From contig DASVEW010000050.1 in NCBI GenBank assembly GCA_036380355.1, forward strand, positions 1 through 7,939: DNA of 7,939 nt, in the 5' to 3' direction. Shown piece by piece: positions 5,289 through 7,939 of this stretch. Position numbers and translations under genes: made by a program. The notes below the pieces were generated by a model. That model was given only the letters and a program-made list of their open reading frames with translations. It did not search any database and was not told the origin of the DNA. Position 1 is the stretch's first letter; every line of letters begins with the position of its first letter. This stretch comes from JACDAN01 sp036380355. GTDB taxonomy: Bacteria > Actinomycetota > Thermoleophilia > Gaiellales > Gaiellaceae.

Positions 5289-6332
5289 GACCTCGGCGAC
5301 GCGGTCCAGGTCCTCCTCGGCCAGGCGGTTGTGGAAGGGGAGCGCGAGGGCCCGCACGTACGCGGCATCCGCGCCGGGGAAGGGGCCCTGATCGGAGTAG
5401 GCGGCCAGGCGGTGCAGCGCGTAGGTCCCGATCTGTGCCTGGACGCCCGCCGCCGCGAGCGCCTCGAGCGCTTCGTCGCGCCGGTCGATGCGGATCACGA
5501 ATGCCTGGAGCCCATGGCGGTCGCCCTCGTCCGCCGACGGCAGCCCGACGGAGTCGCCGAGCCGCTCCGCGTAGGCCGCCGCGAGGCGCTCGCGCTCGTC
5601 CAGGAGCTGCTCGAGCCGGCGCACCTGAGCGGTGCCGATCGCGCACAGGATGTCCGGCAGCCGGTAGTTGAGGCCGGGCGAGTGGATCTCGAAGTCGCCG
5701 CGCGGCTCGATCCCGTGGTGGCGGAAGCGGCGGATCGCATCTGCGATCTCGGCGTCGTCCGACGTTACGGCGCCGCCCTCGCCGGTCGTGACGATCTTGC
5801 GAGGATGGAACGACAGGCAGCCGAGCCGGCCCAGCCCGCCGCAGGCGCGCCCCCGGCGCCGCGCGCCCAGCGCGCCGGCGGCGTCCTCGAGCAGGGCGAC
5901 CCGCTCGGGCACCGCCGCCTCGAGGTCCTCCCACGGCGCAGGCCGCCCGAAGAGGTGGACGACGAGCACCGCCTTCGTCCGGTCGGTCACGCCAGCCGCC
6001 ACGGACTCGGCGGTCAGGTTCATGGTCTCGGGATCGACGTCGACGAGCACTGGCGTCGCGCCCGCCAGCGCGACGACGTTCGCCGTCGCAGGGAAGGTGT
6101 AGGCCGGCACGATCACCTCGTCCCCCGGCCCGATCCCGACCGCCAGCACCGAGAGGTGCAGCGCGGCGGTCCCCGACGAGACGACGACCGCGTGCTCGAC
6201 GTCGCAGGCGGCGGCAAGCTCCGCCTCGAACTCGTCGACCCGAGGGCCCATCGTCAGCTGCCCGCTCTCGAGCACCTCCGCCACGGCTGCGAGCTCTTCG
6301 GGGCCGAGATCCGGCCAGGCGAGCCGGATCAC
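5274..6332 (-). CDS. DegT/DnrJ/EryC1/StrS (ArnB-type) PLP-dependent sugar aminotransferase
   Basis: A 352-residue cytosolic fold-type I aminotransferase that typically transfers an amino group from glutamate to a keto-sugar nucleotide at C3 or C4. Seen: ESGQLTMGPRVDEFE (22-36), the cofactor-phosphate segment SSGTAALHL (52-60), PAYTFPATANVV (76-87), LLEDAAGALGA (147-157) with PLP-contacting Asp150, SFHPRKIVTTGEGG (174-187) with Schiff-base Lys179, and LNYRLPD (221-227). Length is usual. Position 153, usually His or Gln in this family as I recall it, is Gly. The start chosen is GTG at 6332, because MIRLAWPDLG matches family N-termini and it overlaps the TGA of the upstream SDR as GTGA; the frame extends to 6362 but those residues overlap the SDR. 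Translational coupling to the SDR implies consecutive steps: SDR makes a keto-sugar, this enzyme aminates it. Its stop codon lies inside the tetR operator. The exact sugar is unknown. Confidence 0.93.
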   Translation of the reverse strand: MIRLAWPDLGPEELAAVAEVLESGQLTMGPRVDEFEAELAAACDVEHAVVVSSGTAALHLSVLAVGIGPGDEVIVPAYTFPATANVVALAGATPVLVDVDPETMNLTAESVAAGVTDRTKAVLVVHLFGRPAPWEDLEAAVPERVALLEDAAGALGARRRGRACGGLGRLGCLSFHPRKIVTTGEGGAVTSDDAEIADAIRRFRHHGIEPRGDFEIHSPGLNYRLPDILCAIGTAQVRRLEQLLDERERLAAAYAERLGDSVGLPSADEGDRHGLQAFVIRIDRRDEALEALAAAGVQAQIGTYALHRLAAYSDQGPFPGADAAYVRALALPFHNRLAEEDLDRVAEVLTTV

Positions 6333-7300
6333 GCCGGCGCCGGCTGGCGCTCTCGGTACCACGCGATGGTGCGGGCGAGCCCCTCGTCGAGGTCGATCTT
6401 CGGCTCCCAGCCCAGCACCTTCCGGGCCTTGTCGATGTTGGGGATCCGCATCTCGACGTCGGTGTAGTGGAGCGGACGGTGGGTGATGTCGACGTCGGCC
6501 TCCATCAGCCGCCTGATCCGCACGGCGAGGTCGAACACCGTGACGACCGACCGCGGGTTCCCGATGTTGAACACCTGCCCGACGGCCTCAGGGCGCTCGA
6601 GCACGAGCATCAGCCCGTCGACCAAGTCGTCGACGTAGCACCAGGCGCGGATCTGCGAGCCGTCGCCGTGAATCACGAGGTCGTCGCCGGCGAGCACCGT
6701 CTCGATGAACGCGCGGATCGCGCCGCCGCCGATCTGGCCGGGGCCGTAGACGTTGAACGGTCGGACGGAGACCGTCGGGAGGCCGAACTCGTCGTGGTAG
6801 GAGTGAGCGAGATGCTCGCCCGCCAGCTTCGACACCGCATACGTCCAGCGGGCCTCGCCGACCGAGCCCTGCGCCGTCTCGTGGACCTCCTCGACCTTGT
6901 ACGCGTGCCGCCCGAAAACCTCGCTCGTGGAGAAGTCGACGAACCGCTCGACGCTGTCCGCGGTCGCCTGCGCAGCCTCGAGCACGTTGTACGTCCCGAT
7001 CAGGTTGACGCGCATCGTCCGCACCGGGCTCTCCAGGACGGTGTCGACTCCGGCGATTGCGGCAAGGTGGACGATATGCGTCGCACCTTTCGCCGTCTCC
7101 TGCAGCAGCGCCGCGTCGAGGACGTCGCCCTGCACGAACGTCAGGTTGGGGTGACCGGCGAGCTCGGTGCCGCCCATGGCGTCGCGGTGGAGGTTGTCGT
7201 ACACGACGATCTCGTTGTCGTCGATCAACCGCCGGCTGAGGGTCGTGCCGATGAAGCCGGCACCGCCGGTCAGCAGAATGCGCTTGCCTTGAAGTGGCAC
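6329..7300 (-). CDS. NAD-dependent epimerase/decarboxylase-like extended SDR
   Basis: A 323-residue extended SDR acting on a nucleotide sugar. Seen: complete Rossmann motif TGGAGFIG (11-18), GDV (58-60), VHLAAIAGVDTV (77-88), STSEVFG (124-130), Tyr154-x3-Lys158 in WTYAVSK, RPFNVYGPGQ (180-189), and DVEMRIPNIDKARKVLGWEPK (281-301). STSEV.G plus DVExR resemble UDP-glucuronate decarboxylases and the ArnA dehydrogenase domain, where Ser433, Glu434 and Arg619 are key; the counterparts here would be Ser126, Glu127 and Arg285. A 4-epimerase or another UDP-hexuronate enzyme is also possible. The start is GTG at 7300, just before the first Rossmann strand; a -10-like TAGACT ends six bases upstream, a leaderless arrangement. 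Its stop overlaps the aminotransferase start. It is head-to-head with the SSI-like gene, whose best start overlaps it by 12 bp. Confidence 0.92.
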   Translation of the reverse strand: MPLQGKRILLTGGAGFIGTTLSRRLIDDNEIVVYDNLHRDAMGGTELAGHPNLTFVQGDVLDAALLQETAKGATHIVHLAAIAGVDTVLESPVRTMRVNLIGTYNVLEAAQATADSVERFVDFSTSEVFGRHAYKVEEVHETAQGSVGEARWTYAVSKLAGEHLAHSYHDEFGLPTVSVRPFNVYGPGQIGGGAIRAFIETVLAGDDLVIHGDGSQIRAWCYVDDLVDGLMLVLERPEAVGQVFNIGNPRSVVTVFDLAVRIRRLMEADVDITHRPLHYTDVEMRIPNIDKARKVLGWEPKIDLDEGLARTIAWYRERQPAPA

Positions 7301-7705
7301 GCGGCGAGTCTAGTGTCCGGCCTGCTGGCCCTGGCGCTCCTGGCGGGCTGCGGAGGCGGCGACGACAGGCCGGAGCAGAACGTCACCGAGCTCCAGATCA
7401 CGGTCTGGCCGAAGGGCCGGTCAGGCGATAAGGACGAAGCGACGCTTCGGTGCTCGCCGGCCGGCGGGACGCTGGCGGACCCGGAGGCGGCGTGCAGGCG
7501 ACTCGAGCGCATGGAGCGGCCGTTCGTCAGGCCGGAGGGCCAGGACGTCTGCACGGAGATCTACGGCGGCCCCGCGCTCGCCGAGATCCGCGGCACCTTC
7601 CACGGCGCGCAGGTGGACACGACCTTCGCCAGGACGGACGGCTGCGAGATCGCGCTCTGGGACCGGCACCAGTTCCTGTTCCCGGTGCAACCAGCCCCGC
7701 CGTAG
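7289..7705 (+). CDS. Subtilisin-inhibitor-like (SSI family) lipoprotein
   Basis: A 138-residue predicted secreted lipoprotein homologous to Streptomyces subtilisin inhibitor. Seen: n-region MKWH, hydrophobic core SGLLALALLAG and lipobox LLAGC with Cys21 as the lipidated residue, then a GGGDD linker. The SSI-like domain runs about 36-131 with ATLRCSPAGG (51-60), Cys69 in PEAAC, the VCTEIYGGP loop (87-95), and TDGCEIALWDRHQFLF (116-131), aligning with the SSI end CEMNAHGSSVFAF. The expected disulfides are Cys55-Cys69 and Cys88-Cys119, with SSI-like spacing. By alignment to SSI Cys71-Pro72-Met73-Val74, the reactive bond would be Glu90-Ile91, so P1 is Glu. The start is TTG at 7289, giving a charged n-region; GTG at 7313 would leave the signal peptide without one. 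No Shine-Dalgarno is visible. The gene is divergent from SDR2 and its TAG lies in the 13-bp repeat arm. The target protease is unknown; the function could also be non-inhibitory. Confidence 0.8.
   Translation: MKWHAASLVSGLLALALLAGCGGGDDRPEQNVTELQITVWPKGRSGDKDEATLRCSPAGGTLADPEAACRRLERMERPFVRPEGQDVCTEIYGGPALAEIRGTFHGAQVDTTFARTDGCEIALWDRHQFLFPVQPAPP
7307..7312 (-). promoter_or_regulatory. -10-like box for SDR2 (leaderless pattern)
   Basis: TAGACT on the minus strand fits TANNNT and ends six bases before the GTG start at 7300, the spacing expected when transcription begins at the start codon. No -35 is recognisable at 17 bases upstream. This lies within the N-terminal codons of the divergent SSI-like gene. 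Confidence 0.35.
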
Positions 7706-7870
7706 GAGGGCTTGGCGAAACCCCGGCTGTGCCGCCGGGCCGCGCTGCTCGCCCCGGGGCGGCGTCCTCAGTCGCGCCCGTATCTCATCCGATACGGGCG
7801 CTCCCTGCGTCCTTGCCTCGGAACGACCATCGCACCCCGGCGACGAGCAAGGTTCCACCAAGCCCTCCTA
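7703..7870. repeat. 168-bp segment bounded by 13-bp perfect inverted repeats
   Basis: TAGGAGGGCTTGG at 7703-7715 is exactly inverted at 7858-7870. Both arms begin with TAG, which serves as the stop codon of the SSI-like gene on the left and of the ABC permease gene on the right. Between them lie 142 bp with no credible gene, an 11-bp perfect hairpin (7774-7801), a GCCCCGGGGC palindrome (7751-7760) and CCTTGC/GCAAGG (7811-7816, 7847-7852). The layout resembles a small non-autonomous mobile element or a structured intergenic repeat. No target-site duplication is evident and no second copy occurs in this window. Confidence 0.5.
7774..7801. terminator. 11-bp perfect hairpin between convergent genes
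   Basis: GCGCCCGTATC (7774-7784) pairs perfectly with GATACGGGCGC (7791-7801) around TCATCC. It lies between the convergent SSI-like and ABC permease genes and is symmetrical, so it could stop transcription from both sides. Neither strand has a U-run, so the terminator role rests on position and stem strength. Confidence 0.45.
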
Positions 7871-7939
7871 GGCCAGTCGAATTCTCGGGTCGATGACCGC
7901 GTACAGCAGGTCGACGATCAGGTTGCAGACGATCACCGC
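7868..7939 (-). CDS. C-terminus of a DppB/OppB-type ABC transporter permease (partial)
   Basis: The last 23 codons of a gene that runs off the right edge. The peptide is hydrophobic and ends in NLIVDLLYAVIDPRIRLA, the very characteristic end of the first permease of peptide/nickel/oligopeptide ABC importers (BPD_transp_1 family; usual form N-L-x-V-D-L-x-Y-x-x-x-D-P-R-I-R). It would be an integral inner-membrane subunit. The substrate cannot be told from this fragment. Its TAG stop lies in the right 13-bp inverted-repeat arm (7858-7870), mirroring the SSI-like gene. Confidence 0.85.
   Translation of the reverse strand, partial: AVIVCNLIVDLLYAVIDPRIRLA

Noticed and set aside
6467..7288. Upstream part of the plus-strand frame that ends in the SSI-like gene
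   Set aside because: Antisense to SDR2. A signal peptide and the SSI domain begin only after 7289, so the long frame is not one protein.
7421..7861. Minus-strand open frame across the SSI-like gene and the inverted-repeat segment
   Set aside because: No family likeness, and it reads through hairpins and antisense to a convincing SSI-like gene.
1..7939. CRISPR array, tRNA, rRNA, transposase or toxin-antitoxin pair
   Set aside because: I looked for regularly spaced repeats, tRNA-like cloverleaf arms, transposase motifs and small paired genes and found none.

Overview
This is a GC-rich window with very few A/T-rich patches. It looks like a high-GC actinobacterium, possibly a deep-branching lineage such as Thermoleophilia. 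The pointers are a Streptomyces-subtilisin-inhibitor (SSI) family lipoprotein, a DHA2 exporter next to a TetR regulator, GTG/TTG starts without Shine-Dalgarno sequences, and -10-like hexamers lying 6-10 bases before start codons (leaderless style). The lineage is an inference; no marker gene is present.

Layout, left to right. 1-228: no gene I can support, ending in a small hairpin around the stop of the next gene. 229-1236 (-): an RmlB-like extended SDR. 1237-1399: a hairpin-rich spacer. 1400-2311 (-): a GT2 glycosyltransferase with two C-terminal membrane helices, of the polyprenyl-phosphate type (ArnC/GtrB/DPM1-like). 2312-2338: a 27-bp divergent promoter gap. 2339-3226 (+): an eIF2B/MTR-1-P isomerase/R15P isomerase fold protein, whose stop abuts that of the convergent exporter gene. 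3227-4639 (-): a 14-TM DHA2 MFS exporter. 4696-5250 (-): its presumed TetR repressor. Two related 20-bp operator-like palindromes lie before tetR and before the exporter gene. 5274-6332 (-): a DegT/ArnB-family PLP aminotransferase. 6330-7300 (-): a second SDR whose stop overlaps the aminotransferase start (GTGA). 7289-7705 (+): the SSI-like lipoprotein. 7703-7870: a 168-bp segment bounded by 13-bp perfect inverted repeats. 7868-7939 (-): the last 23 residues of a DppB/OppB-type ABC permease.

How it fits together. The two SDRs, the aminotransferase and the polyprenyl-phosphate GT2 form a sugar-nucleotide and glycan module. SDR2, aminotransferase and GT2 resemble the ArnA-C-terminal/ArnB/ArnC logic (oxidise or decarboxylate UDP-GlcA, transaminate at C4, transfer to undecaprenyl phosphate), but the actual sugar cannot be read from sequence. 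The tetR-exporter pair and the eIF2B-like gene sit inside this module and split it. The points most worth a second look are the inverted-repeat segment that supplies the stop codons of both flanking genes, the operator pair, the SSI homologue with Glu at the predicted P1 site, the eIF2B-like protein with Ser in place of the isomerase Cys, and the RmlB-like SDR lacking the dehydratase Asp.
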